Shown here: piece by piece, positions 24,505-32,967 of the stretch | Numbering within the stretch: position 1 is the stretch's first letter | Layout of the letters: each line of letters opens with the position of its first letter | Assembly (NCBI GenBank): GCA_002869005.1 | Contig: PKTU01000042.1 | Coordinates: forward strand, 1 to 33,479 | Reading direction: 5' to 3' | Length of the DNA: 33,479 bases | Source of the DNA: Deltaproteobacteria bacterium | GTDB taxonomy: Bacteria > Desulfobacterota > Deferrisomatia > Deferrisomatales > BM512 | Made by a program: the position numbers and the translations under genes | Notes under the pieces: generated by a model | The model's database searches: none | Told to the model about the DNA's origin: nothing | Seen by the model: only the letters and a program-made list of their open reading frames with translations

Positions 24505-25470
24505 ATGGACCTGAAGTTAGCACTTGCCGAAGAGATAGACCCATCCAAAGTCTCTACGTATTCTCTCGAAGGGCGAAAATCAAAGGTATCCATAGCTTCA
24601 TTCAAAAAACCATACGCGCCGGGGGGGAGTTTTAAGGACTTCATCGCCTCCTTGCCCGCTTTTTTGCAGGCTGAAGAGCTCTCTGCGCTCGCGGGGCGCA
24701 TAGCGGCGGCGCATCTTGAGGGTAAGACCATCGCCCTCGCTATGGGTGCTCACAATATCAAGGTGGGGCTACAGCCCCTTTATGCCGACCTTATGGAGCG
24801 CGGGGTAATATCCTCAATCGCCCTGAACGGCGCGGGGATAATCCACGACTTCGAGCTCGCCTATTCGGGCCACTCCTCCGAGGAGGTCGGCGCGGTGTTA
24901 GGTGGGGGCGAGTTCGGGATGGCGCGTGAGACAAGCGTCTGGTTAAACAGGGTGATCAAAGAAGGTTATGCCGCCGGCAAAGGGCTTGGCGAGGCCGTTG
25001 GCGAGGCGATCTGGGAGGAAGGGCTCCCGCACAGGGATAAGAGCCTCCTGGCGGCCGCCTACAAAGGGAAGGTGCTAGCCACGGTACACGTCGCCCTTGG
25101 CACTGATATAATACACATGCACCCGGACGCCGACGGCGAAGCTATCGGCGGCGCGACCCTCAGGGACTTCCGTCGTTTCGCCAGGATGGTGGAGAGCCTT
25201 GAAGGGGGCGTATATCTCAATATAGGCAGCGCCGTGATTTTGCCGGAGATATTTCTCAAGGCCCTGACCCTTGCGAGGAATCTAGGCGCCAAAGTGAGCG
25301 ATTTTACTACCGCCGACCTGGATTTCATCAAACATTACCGTCCCGGAGTCAACGTGGTCTCCCGCCCCACCTCAGGCGGAGGCAGGGGATTTCGGCTGAC
25401 GGGGCCGCACGAACTTTTGGTGCCGCTGCTCTTTGGATCGGCGCTGGAAGAAATCTCGGCAAAAGTGTAG
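24505..25470 (+). CDS. Conserved protein of unknown function next to gmhA (deoxyhypusine-synthase-like?)
   Basis: A 321-residue protein starting at ATG 24505 after a GGAGGAG site, one base after the gmhA stop. I cannot name it. It has repeated glycine-rich motifs such as LAMGAHNIKVGLQP (about residues 74-87), ALNGAGIIHDFELA (about 99-112) and HVALGTDIIHMHPDADGEA (about 192-210), and a C-terminal SGGGRGFRLTGPHELLVPLLF. The overall style recalls nucleotide-binding Rossmann-like proteins and, loosely, deoxyhypusine synthase, but bacteria do not normally make hypusine. Similar proteins occur next to gmhA in deltaproteobacteria as I recall. It could be a sugar-related or NAD-dependent enzyme; this is not shown. 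Confidence 0.7.
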   Translation: MDLKLALAEEIDPSKVSTYSLEGRKSKVSIASFKKPYAPGGSFKDFIASLPAFLQAEELSALAGRIAAAHLEGKTIALAMGAHNIKVGLQPLYADLMERGVISSIALNGAGIIHDFELAYSGHSSEEVGAVLGGGEFGMARETSVWLNRVIKEGYAAGKGLGEAVGEAIWEEGLPHRDKSLLAAAYKGKVLATVHVALGTDIIHMHPDADGEAIGGATLRDFRRFARMVESLEGGVYLNIGSAVILPEIFLKALTLARNLGAKVSDFTTADLDFIKHYRPGVNVVSRPTSGGGRGFRLTGPHELLVPLLFGSALEEISAKV

Positions 25471-25474
25471 TATT

Positions 25475-26152
25475 TTGGGTAGACTTCAAGATGGCCCGGA
25501 ACGTTATCCGATTCTCCTCAACCTAAGGGGGAAGCGGTGCGTCGTAGCGGGAGGCGGCAACGTCGCCACCCGTAAAGTCCGTGGGCTCGTTGAGGCGGGC
25601 GCGGAGGTTGTTGTAGTTGCCCCAAGGGCTTCCGCAGAGATTCAGAGCCTCGTCTACAGGGGAAACGTAGAGTGGCGCTCAAGGCCCTTCGTGAAGGAGG
25701 ATGCCGAAGGGGCGCTATTTGTCTTCGCCGCCACGGGAGACCACGAGGCAAACAGGGCGGCACTTAAAGCCGCCGCTCTCTTTGGCGCCCTGACGAATGT
25801 GGCCGACGACCCTGAGGGAAGTGATTTCCACCTTCCGGCTACCCTTAAAAAGGGCGGCGCTACTATCACGGTGTCCACCGGCGGGGCTTCACCAGCCGTC
25901 GCTGCTTGGCTCCGTGACAGGATGGTGGAGGCGGTTCCCGAGGGCCTTGAGCTTGCCCTTGAGCTCTTCTCGCTCTTGAGGAGCGCACTTGACGCCGAGG
26001 CAAAAGCGCATAGCGGCGAAGGTTTTGGGAAACTTCTCGACGCCGGAATCGTAGAAGACCTCCGAAAGGGGGATTTAAAAGCGGTCGGCGAGAAGGTGGA
26101 TAGTGTATTCGGCGCTGGGTTCTACCTTGGCGCCTTGAAGGAAAAAGGGTAG
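25475..26152 (+). CDS. sirC: Precorrin-2 dehydrogenase / sirohydrochlorin-type (SirC/Met8-like)
   Basis: About 225 residues with an NAD-binding fold that oxidises precorrin-2 to sirohydrochlorin. The N-terminal YPILLNLRGKRCVVAGGGNVATRKV shows the GxGxxA-type nucleotide site, followed by VFAATGDHEANRAA, NVADDPEGSDFHLPA and TVSTGGASPAVA, all hallmarks of CysG/Met8 N-terminal modules. No clear ATG with a ribosome binding site is present; I chose TTG at 25475, just past the previous stop, over the ATG at 25433 inside it. It lies upstream of ccsA, consistent with siroheme made from the CobA-HemD product encoded downstream. Confidence 0.85.
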   Translation: MGRLQDGPERYPILLNLRGKRCVVAGGGNVATRKVRGLVEAGAEVVVVAPRASAEIQSLVYRGNVEWRSRPFVKEDAEGALFVFAATGDHEANRAALKAAALFGALTNVADDPEGSDFHLPATLKKGGATITVSTGGASPAVAAWLRDRMVEAVPEGLELALELFSLLRSALDAEAKAHSGEGFGKLLDAGIVEDLRKGDLKAVGEKVDSVFGAGFYLGALKEKG

Positions 26153-26162
26153 GGAGGAAGAT

Positions 26163-26999
26163 ATGGATTTATGGTTACTGAGGATAGCGATCATCGTCTA
26201 TCTCATAGCCACAGCGAGTCAGCTTGCCTTTCTCGTCACCTTGAAGGCGGAGGTGAGGAAGTTCGCCTCGTGGGTTACGTGGGGGGCATTCGCCCTCCAT
26301 ACGGTGCTCCTACTTACAAGGCTTTTCGCCGGCGGATACGCCCCCATGGCGACCCTCCATGAAGCATACTCTTTCTTCGGCTGGTGTACCCTAGGCCTCT
26401 ACCTCGTGCTCTTGCTCCGCTATTCGATACCGAGCCTAGGCGCCTTCGCTACGCCGTTGGCCCTAATCCTCCTCCTCGGCGCGGCGGTTACCCCAAGCGA
26501 TATAATCGAATTGCCCCCCGCGCTACAGTCGGGTTGGCTTCCGATACACGTTGGCCTGCTTTTTATAGGCAACGCTGCCTTCGGGATCGCCGCAGTGTCG
26601 GGGATAATGTATCTGATTCAGGAGCGGCAGCTAAAGAAGAAGAAGCTGGGAATGCTCTTTCACCGTCTACCCAACATCGAAGTGTTGGACGAGATCGGGT
26701 ATCGCTGCCTCACCATAGGCTTTCCCTTCCTAACGCTGGGTATTATAACAGGCGCGGCCTGGGCGCAGGAGGCTTGGGGGACTTACTGGTCGTGGGACCC
26801 GAAAGAGACATGGTCGCTTATTACCTGGTTTATCTATGCGGCACTTCTGCACGGCAGAATGACGGTGGGTTGGCGGGGCAGAAAGGCCGCGCTATGGGCG
26901 ATTGGCGGCTTTGCCTGCGTGCTTTTCACCTTCCTAGGGGTTAATTATGTGCTGCCTCTGATACTGCCCAACGTTCAGAGCCTCCACATTTACGGATGA
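26163..26999 (+). CDS. ccsA: Cytochrome c biogenesis protein CcsA/HemX-like
   Basis: A 278-residue integral membrane protein with about eight hydrophobic helices (for example IAIIVYLIATASQLAFLVTL near 8-27). The tryptophan-rich WWD-type motif EAWGTYWSWDPKETWSLITW lies near residues 203-222, with conserved histidines (IHVGLLFIGN, LLHGRMT), characteristic of heme-handling proteins of the CcsA/CcmC/HemX group. Position directly before hemA is the usual 'hemX' arrangement; either heme delivery to cytochrome c or a regulatory role in HemA levels is possible. Confidence 0.92.
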   Translation: MDLWLLRIAIIVYLIATASQLAFLVTLKAEVRKFASWVTWGAFALHTVLLLTRLFAGGYAPMATLHEAYSFFGWCTLGLYLVLLLRYSIPSLGAFATPLALILLLGAAVTPSDIIELPPALQSGWLPIHVGLLFIGNAAFGIAAVSGIMYLIQERQLKKKKLGMLFHRLPNIEVLDEIGYRCLTIGFPFLTLGIITGAAWAQEAWGTYWSWDPKETWSLITWFIYAALLHGRMTVGWRGRKAALWAIGGFACVLFTFLGVNYVLPLILPNVQSLHIYG

Positions 27000-27040
27000 T
27001 TTAGGACCGTTTGCGGCTAACGGGTTAGATAAGAGTTGTC

Positions 27041-28333
27041 ATGGAAATAGCGGTTGTAGGACTAAGTCACAAAACAGCGCCCGTGGAGATAAGGGAGAAG
27101 GTTGCCTTCGCCCCCGACATCCTTCATGAGGTAGCAAAGAGCGTGCGCGGGCTCGACCACGTGCGCGAGGCGGTGATCCTCTCCACCTGCAACAGGGTCG
27201 AGGTCTACGCCGCAGTGCGCTCTCGGGAAGAGGGCATAGAGGCGCTGATCGGCTACATAGCCGAATATCACGAGATACCAATCGAGGAGCTCCGCCCGCA
27301 TATTTACGTATTTATCGGCGTCGACGCGGTCAAGCACGTCTTCCGCGTAGCATCATCGCTGGACTCGATGGTGGTTGGCGAACCTCAGATTCTGGGTCAG
27401 GTGAAGGACGCTTACGAGAAGGCGCAGCAGGGCAGCGCGACGGCGCACGTCTTAAACCGCTTCATGCACAAGGCTTTCTCTACGGCCAAAAGAGTCCGCA
27501 CGGAGACTCGCATAGCCCAGTCGGCGGTCTCTGTATCCTTTGCGGCGGTTGAGCTTGCCCGGAAGATCTTCGGAGAGCTCACCGGGCGCACGGTAATGGT
27601 GATCGGGGCGGGAGAGATGTGCGAGCTCGCGGCGACGCACCTTGTCGAAAACGGCATTTCCAACGTGATGGTAACCAACAGGACTTACGCCCGCGCGGAG
27701 AAGCTGGCTGAACAATACGGCGGCAAGGCAGTGCATTTCGACGCCTTCACAAAGCACCTCGACGAGGTTGATATAATAATATCTTCAACGGGCGCGCCAG
27801 GGCACGTTCTACACGCGGCGGACGTTCAGACCGCAATGAAGCAACGGCGCCAGAAGCCGATGTTTCTAATCGATATAGCGGTGCCAAGAGATATAGACCC
27901 CGCGATTAATAACCTCGACAACGTCTATCTTTACGACGTCGACGATCTTCAGGGCATCGTCGAGGTAAACAAGAAGGAGCGCGCCAAAGAGGCGGAGAAG
28001 GCGGAGGAGATAGTACGGCAGGAGGTGGATTCATTCCTCAAGTGGCTCAAGATGCTTGATGTCACCCCGACTATCCGCCAACTACGCGAGCAATTCGACG
28101 AAATAAGGCGCGCAGAACTTGATAAAACACTTAAGGTTATGGGTGATAACCTCACGAAAAAAGAATTAAAATCGCTTGAGTCGATGACGCAGGCGATCGT
28201 CAATAAAATACTGCATCAACCAACTATCTGCCTAAAGGCCCTCGCTGACGAAAGCGACGCCGACCTCTCTCTGGATTCTGTCCGGCGAGTATTCGGCCTG
28301 CCTGAGGCGGATGTAATCGACGAGGAGGAGTAG
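27041..28333 (+). CDS. hemA: Glutamyl-tRNA reductase
   Basis: A 430-residue NADPH-dependent enzyme that starts tetrapyrrole synthesis by reducing glutamyl-tRNA to glutamate-1-semialdehyde. The N-terminal GLSHKTAPVEIREKVAF, the catalytic Cys50 in STCNRVEVYA, the NADPH-binding VIGAGEMCELAATHL (about 187-201) and the C-terminal dimerisation helices (LTKKELKSLESMTQAIVNK) are all present. It uses C5-pathway chemistry; the next enzymes hemL and hemB are not in the window. Confidence 0.97.
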   Translation: MEIAVVGLSHKTAPVEIREKVAFAPDILHEVAKSVRGLDHVREAVILSTCNRVEVYAAVRSREEGIEALIGYIAEYHEIPIEELRPHIYVFIGVDAVKHVFRVASSLDSMVVGEPQILGQVKDAYEKAQQGSATAHVLNRFMHKAFSTAKRVRTETRIAQSAVSVSFAAVELARKIFGELTGRTVMVIGAGEMCELAATHLVENGISNVMVTNRTYARAEKLAEQYGGKAVHFDAFTKHLDEVDIIISSTGAPGHVLHAADVQTAMKQRRQKPMFLIDIAVPRDIDPAINNLDNVYLYDVDDLQGIVEVNKKERAKEAEKAEEIVRQEVDSFLKWLKMLDVTPTIRQLREQFDEIRRAELDKTLKVMGDNLTKKELKSLESMTQAIVNKILHQPTICLKALADESDADLSLDSVRRVFGLPEADVIDEEE

Positions 28334-28336
28334 CGC

Positions 28337-29281
28337 GTGGGAAAGAACACGCTTAAGATTGCAACCCGTAAGAGCCAACTGGCGCTCTGGCAGGCCAACT
28401 GGGTAAAGGATCAGCTGGAGGCCCTTCATCCCGGCCTCAAAGTGGAGCTGGTGAAGATAGTTACCAAGGGCGATAAAATTCTCGATGTGCCCCTTGCTAA
28501 GGTAGGCGGCAAAGGGCTCTTCGTGAAGGAGATTGAGGACGCGCTTTTGGATGGCCGCGCCGATATCGCCGTTCATTCGATGAAGGACGTTCCCACGGAT
28601 TTCCCCGAAGGGCTCTATCTCTCCGTCATCCTAAAACGCGAAGACCCGCGCGACGCTTGGTTCTCCGCAAAAGGCGAGACGCTGGAGACTATCCCCGCAG
28701 GCTCGAAGGTAGGCACCTCAAGCCTCAGGCGCAAGGTGCAGCTTAAAGCCCGCCGCCCTGACATCAACTTCGACGACCTTCGCGGCAACGTCGACACGCG
28801 CCTCAGAAAGCTCGAAGAGGGGCAGTACGACGCCATAGTTCTCGCCGCCGCAGGTGTAAAGCGTTTGGGCATGGCTGACAAGGTAACCGACTACATCGAC
28901 TCCGACGATGTCCTCCCCGCGGTAGGGCAGGGCGCCGTGGGGATAGAGTGCCGCATAGAAGACCCCGAGACCAACGCGCTCATAGCACCCCTGAAGGATG
29001 AGGTGACGTGGACGCAGGTCATCGCGGAGAGAGCCTTCCTGGGCCGTCTTGAGGGCGGCTGCCAGGTGCCAATAGCTTGTTATGCCGAAGTTGAAGGTGA
29101 TGATATCCGCCTCCGTGGCCTCGTCGGCTCCCTGGACGGCGAGACGATCTTAACGGCTGAAGGAAGCGGTAAAAAAGGCTCGGAGATAGAGCTTGGCGTC
29201 GCGCTGGCCGATGAGCTCCTGGCTAAGGGCGCAAAAGAGATCCTCGCCGAGGTCTACGAAATGGAGAATGCCGGAAAATAA
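28337..29281 (+). CDS. hemC: Porphobilinogen deaminase (hydroxymethylbilane synthase)
   Basis: A 314-residue enzyme that polymerises four porphobilinogens. Visible are the N-terminal [11 protein letters not shown], the active-site Asp in [12 protein letters not shown], substrate-binding arginines in [10 protein letters not shown] (about 126-135) and the dipyrromethane cofactor cysteine Cys242 in EGGCQVP. The start is GTG, 3 bases after hemA. Its TAA overlaps the ATG of the next gene by one base (TAATG). Confidence 0.97.
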   Translation: MGKNTLKIATRKSQLALWQANWVKDQLEALHPGLKVELVKIVTKGDKILDVPLAKVGGKGLFVKEIEDALLDGRADIAVHSMKDVPTDFPEGLYLSVILKREDPRDAWFSAKGETLETIPAGSKVGTSSLRRKVQLKARRPDINFDDLRGNVDTRLRKLEEGQYDAIVLAAAGVKRLGMADKVTDYIDSDDVLPAVGQGAVGIECRIEDPETNALIAPLKDEVTWTQVIAERAFLGRLEGGCQVPIACYAEVEGDDIRLRGLVGSLDGETILTAEGSGKKGSEIELGVALADELLAKGAKEILAEVYEMENAGK

Positions 29282-30798
29282 TGAAAGGTTTCGTATATCT
29301 GGTAGGGGCGGGGCCGGGTGATCCCGGCCTCCTCACATTGAAGGGCAAGGAAGCGCTGGAGAAAGCAGAGGCGGTGATCTACGATTACCTGGTCCACACG
29401 GACCTGCTCGCTTACGCTCCCGAGGGGGCAATCCTTGAGTGGATGGGCAAGCAGGGCCACGGCGTCCAGCGTTCGCAAGACGATATCACCGCCAGAGTCA
29501 TAGAGCTGGCTGAGCAGGGACTCCGCGTAGTGCGCCTGAAAGGCGGCGACCCCACCATCTTCGGCCGTATGGGCGAGGAGGCCCTTGCGATAACGGAGGC
29601 GGGTATACCGGTGGAAATCATCCCCGGCGTCACCGCAGCCTCCGGCGCGGCTGCTTATGCGGGTATCCCGCTGACCCATAGGGATTACGCCCCCTGCGTC
29701 ACCTTTGTAACGGGCCACCGCCGCAAGGACGGGGGGCTCGCGCCGAATATAGATTGGGAAGCGCTTGGCAAAGCAGGGGGCACACTTGCCATCTATATGG
29801 GGATCAAACATCTGGGCGAGGTCGCGGATAAACTTGTCAGCGCCGGTCGCTCGCCTGAAACTCCCATAGTAGTAGTGCACCGGGCTACGTGGCCGGAGCA
29901 GAAGGTCCTCGAAGCGACCCTCTCCACCGTCGCGGAGCGGGTGAAAGACGCTGCCATACCGCCGCCCTCGCTTGTCATCGTAGGCGAGGTCGCCAAGGCA
30001 AGAAGCCATCTCGGATGGTTCGAGAAGTCACCCCTAAAGGGCAAGCAGATTCTGGTAACCCGCGCAGCCTCACAGGCCCGTGAACTCTGCCACCTGCTAC
30101 AGGAGCGCGGCGCGATGCCCATCGAGCTTCCGCTCATAGAGCTAAAGCCCTACGGGCACAAGTCGGGTACAGAGGCGACGCTGCGCAAGATATTCGCCTA
30201 CGATTGGGTGGTCTTCTCCTCCTACAATGCGGTGAAGTTCACCTTCGAGCGCTTAGAGGAGATGGGGCTCGACAGCCGCGTCTTTGGAGCGGCGAGGGTC
30301 TGCGCGGTAGGTCCCAAGACCGCCGCAGCCCTTGAAAAGCAGGGAATTCGTCCGGACATGATTCCGGAGAAGTACATCGCCGAGTCAATGGTGGAGGCCT
30401 TCGAGGAGGTAGGGGGCCTCAAAGGCGCTGCCGTTCTCATCCCAAGGGCCAGGGAGGCCAGAGAGGTTGTCCCTGAGGGCCTTGAGAAGATGGGCGCCAG
30501 AGTCGATATCCTACCGATCTATGAAAATGTGATGCCGGAGCCTCATCCCTTGGCTTTAGCGGTGGTGAAGGGCGGCAAGATAGACGTGGTTACGCTGGCC
30601 TCCCCATCAGCGGCGATAAATTACGCAGAGCTTCTGAAAAAAGAGGGCCTGCCAGTCGATATGGCTCCCTGCGCAGTTATCGGCCCCGCGACTCAGTCCA
30701 AAGCAGAGGAGTTGGGCCTACCGGTTGTCGCGGTAGCAGAAAAATACACCGTAGAGGGAATGGTGCTGGCGCTAGAGAGTTATTTAGCGAATGAATAG
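29281..30798 (+). CDS. cobA-hemD: Uroporphyrinogen-III methyltransferase/synthase fusion (CobA-HemD)
   Basis: A 505-residue two-domain protein. Residues about 1-245 are a SAM-dependent uroporphyrinogen-III C-methyltransferase ([36 protein letters not shown]-type segment [11 protein letters not shown]). Residues about 250-505 are uroporphyrinogen-III synthase ([52 protein letters not shown]). The fusion both closes the macrocycle and commits some of it to precorrin-2, which fits the precorrin-2 dehydrogenase upstream. Such fusions are common in Firmicutes and deltaproteobacteria. Confidence 0.95.
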   Translation: MKGFVYLVGAGPGDPGLLTLKGKEALEKAEAVIYDYLVHTDLLAYAPEGAILEWMGKQGHGVQRSQDDITARVIELAEQGLRVVRLKGGDPTIFGRMGEEALAITEAGIPVEIIPGVTAASGAAAYAGIPLTHRDYAPCVTFVTGHRRKDGGLAPNIDWEALGKAGGTLAIYMGIKHLGEVADKLVSAGRSPETPIVVVHRATWPEQKVLEATLSTVAERVKDAAIPPPSLVIVGEVAKARSHLGWFEKSPLKGKQILVTRAASQARELCHLLQERGAMPIELPLIELKPYGHKSGTEATLRKIFAYDWVVFSSYNAVKFTFERLEEMGLDSRVFGAARVCAVGPKTAAALEKQGIRPDMIPEKYIAESMVEAFEEVGGLKGAAVLIPRAREAREVVPEGLEKMGARVDILPIYENVMPEPHPLALAVVKGGKIDVVTLASPSAAINYAELLKKEGLPVDMAPCAVIGPATQSKAEELGLPVVAVAEKYTVEGMVLALESYLANE

Positions 30799-30827
30799 CC
30801 GCTTTAAGCGGCGTGAAAGGCAATAAG

Positions 30828-31898
30828 ATGGAGAAAGAATTTATCCCTAAATGGATCGCATGGGAGTCGACGCGCCGCTGCAACCTTGAGTGCGTGCACT
30901 GCCGCTGTTCCTCAGATATGTCCGCGGCCGAGGGCGATCTCTCGACGGAAGAGGCCAAGACCCTTATTGACGATATCTGCGAGCTCTCCACCCCGGTTAT
31001 GGTGCTCTCCGGCGGCGAGCCCCTTCTGAGGAAGGATATCTTCGAGATCGCCAAATACGGAACAGAGAAGGGCCTCAGGATGTGCATGGCGACCAACGGC
31101 GTACTCGTTACCGACGAGATATGCGAGAAGATGAAGGAGGCCGACATTAAGATGGTCTCACTCTCCCTCGATGGCCCCACGGCGGAGATCCACGACAACT
31201 TCCGCCAATCACCCGGCGCCTTCGACGGCACGCTACGCGCCGCCGAGCTATTTAAAAAGCATGGGATTAAGTTCCTCGTAAACTCCTCTTTTACCAAGCG
31301 CAATCAGGACTCGATAGCCGACACTTTCAAACTGGCGAAGAGTATGGGTGCAACGGCGTGGTACATGTTCATGATAGTCCCCACCGGCCGCGGAGAGGAC
31401 ATCATGAGCGAGCTTATCTCCAAAGAGGATTATGAAGAGCTCCTCAAATGGCACTACGAGCAGGAAAAACATGAGGATGAGATCCTCATGCGCCCCACCT
31501 GCGCCCCCCACTACTACCGTGTGGTGCCGCAGATGGCTAAGGCGGAGGGCGTAAAGTTCGAGCGCCGCTCGCTCACCTTCTCCACGGGAGGAGGGAAGGG
31601 TTGCATCGCAGCCCAGACGATATGCCTCATAGACTGCTTTGGCGACGTTAAGCCCTGTAGCTACTTTCCTATGAGCGCGGGCAACGTCAAAAAAGAGAAG
31701 TTCAAAGATATCTGGGAGAACTCCCAGCTCTTTAAAGATTTGCGCAACTTCAAGGAGTACAAAGGCAAGTGTGGCTCCTGCGAGTTTATAAACGTATGCG
31801 GCGGCTGCCGCGCGCGCGCCTACGCCGTGACCGGCGACTACATGGAAGAAGAACCCTTTTGCGATTATATCCCCGTTAGGATGACGCGGGGTAAATAG
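30828..31898 (+). CDS. ahbD: Radical SAM/SPASM heme-biosynthesis protein, AhbD-like
   Basis: A 356-residue radical SAM enzyme from ATG 30828 (AAAGG site 8 bases before; an upstream GTG at 30813 adds only five residues). The N-terminal cluster CNLECVHC has Cys18, 22 and 25, with [11 protein letters not shown] near residues 62-72. A C-terminal SPASM-type region has [12 protein letters not shown]...KPCSYF and [24 protein letters not shown]. This pattern fits heme b synthase AhbD (removal of two propionates from iron-coproporphyrin) and related AhbC/NirJ proteins. AhbD is my preferred call because of the [14 protein letters not shown] start and the hemE neighbour, but AhbC cannot be excluded by eye. 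Confidence 0.68.
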   Translation: MEKEFIPKWIAWESTRRCNLECVHCRCSSDMSAAEGDLSTEEAKTLIDDICELSTPVMVLSGGEPLLRKDIFEIAKYGTEKGLRMCMATNGVLVTDEICEKMKEADIKMVSLSLDGPTAEIHDNFRQSPGAFDGTLRAAELFKKHGIKFLVNSSFTKRNQDSIADTFKLAKSMGATAWYMFMIVPTGRGEDIMSELISKEDYEELLKWHYEQEKHEDEILMRPTCAPHYYRVVPQMAKAEGVKFERRSLTFSTGGGKGCIAAQTICLIDCFGDVKPCSYFPMSAGNVKKEKFKDIWENSQLFKDLRNFKEYKGKCGSCEFINVCGGCRARAYAVTGDYMEEEPFCDYIPVRMTRGK

Positions 31899-31910
31899 GA
31901 GGAGCAGGAT

Positions 31911-32933
31911 ATGAGCCGTGCCGACCGTTTCTTGAAAGCGTGCCGGGGGGAGGCAGTTGATACGACCCCCGTGTGGATAATGCGCCAAGCAGGGCGCTAC
32001 ATGAAGGAGTACCGCCAGGTAAGGGAGAAATACTCCTTCCTTGAGGTTTGCCACAAGCCCGAGGTGGCCTGCGAGGTAACCTTGCAGCCCCTTGACGTCC
32101 TCAATGTGGACGCCGCGATACTCTTCTCCGACATCATGGTCCCGCTGGAAGGGATGGGTTGTGAGGTCGACTTCAACCCAGGCCCGGTGATGGAGCCCAT
32201 CCGCACAAGGAAAGCCGTGGACGACCTCACCATCTGCAACCCCGAAGAGGACGTTCCCTTCGTCCTTGAGGCGGTCAAGATGATCCGCCGCGAGATCGAC
32301 GGCAAGGTGCCGCTAATCGGTTTTTCCGGTGCGCCATTCACCCTCGCCGCCTACATGGTGGAGGGCAAGGGCTCCAAGGATTTTGCCAACTTCAAGAGGA
32401 TGATGTTCGCCGAGCCGGAGCTATACAACGACCTTATGAACAAGGTCTCCGACACCGTTATAGCCTACCTTAACGCACAGGCAAAAGCTGGCGCACAGGC
32501 GCTCCAGCTCTTCGATACGTGGGGAGGCATACTCTCGGGGGCTGATTACAGAAAATACGTCCTGCCCTATTCGAAACGCATCATCGCCGCCCTCGATAAG
32601 TCGGTGCCGATTATTCACTTCGTCAAAGGCTCAGGGCTTATGTTGGATGCCGTAAAAGAGGCTGGCGGCGACGTAATCGGACTCGACTGGCACATAGACA
32701 TATCCCGCGCAATAGAGGAGATAGGCCAGGATTTTTCTGTGCAGGGCAACCTTGACCCCTCCTATATGTTCGCCCCTGAGGATATAGCTAGAAAGGCGGC
32801 GGCGGAGATTGCGGTAAAGGGTAAGGCCGCGCGAGGACATGTATTCAACCTCGGCCACGGCATTATGCCTATGGCCTCCGTGGATACGGCCCGCGCGGTT
32901 GTCGATGCCGTGCACCAGGCTGGGGCAAGGTAA
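31911..32933 (+). CDS. hemE: Uroporphyrinogen decarboxylase
   Basis: A 340-residue TIM-barrel enzyme that decarboxylates uroporphyrinogen III to coproporphyrinogen III. The signature TPVWIMRQAGRYMKEYR (residues about 19-35), the catalytic-aspartate segment AILFSDIMVPLEGMG, GFSGAPFTLAAYMVEGKGSK and the C-terminal FNLGHGIMPMASVD are complete. It lies 12 bases after the AhbD-like gene, preceded by a GGAGGAG site. It provides the coproporphyrin branch, whereas the upstream genes feed siroheme, so both branches appear to be encoded here. Confidence 0.97.
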   Translation: MSRADRFLKACRGEAVDTTPVWIMRQAGRYMKEYRQVREKYSFLEVCHKPEVACEVTLQPLDVLNVDAAILFSDIMVPLEGMGCEVDFNPGPVMEPIRTRKAVDDLTICNPEEDVPFVLEAVKMIRREIDGKVPLIGFSGAPFTLAAYMVEGKGSKDFANFKRMMFAEPELYNDLMNKVSDTVIAYLNAQAKAGAQALQLFDTWGGILSGADYRKYVLPYSKRIIAALDKSVPIIHFVKGSGLMLDAVKEAGGDVIGLDWHIDISRAIEEIGQDFSVQGNLDPSYMFAPEDIARKAAAEIAVKGKAARGHVFNLGHGIMPMASVDTARAVVDAVHQAGAR

Positions 32934-32967
32934 AGATAGATTTATAACTTCCATTAAGGAGAATGCG

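Noticed and set aside
25433-25474. ATG at 25433 as the start of the precorrin-2 dehydrogenase
   Set aside because: It would place 14 residues inside the upstream gene that do not resemble the family; TTG at 25475 is closer to the family start, although it has no strong ribosome binding site.
29254-30009. 251-residue minus-strand open frame
   Set aside because: Lies wholly opposite the hemC end and cobA-hemD, which have full family signatures; a G+C-driven shadow frame.
31248-32054. 268-residue minus-strand open frame
   Set aside because: Opposite the AhbD-like gene and hemE; composition is that of a shadow frame.
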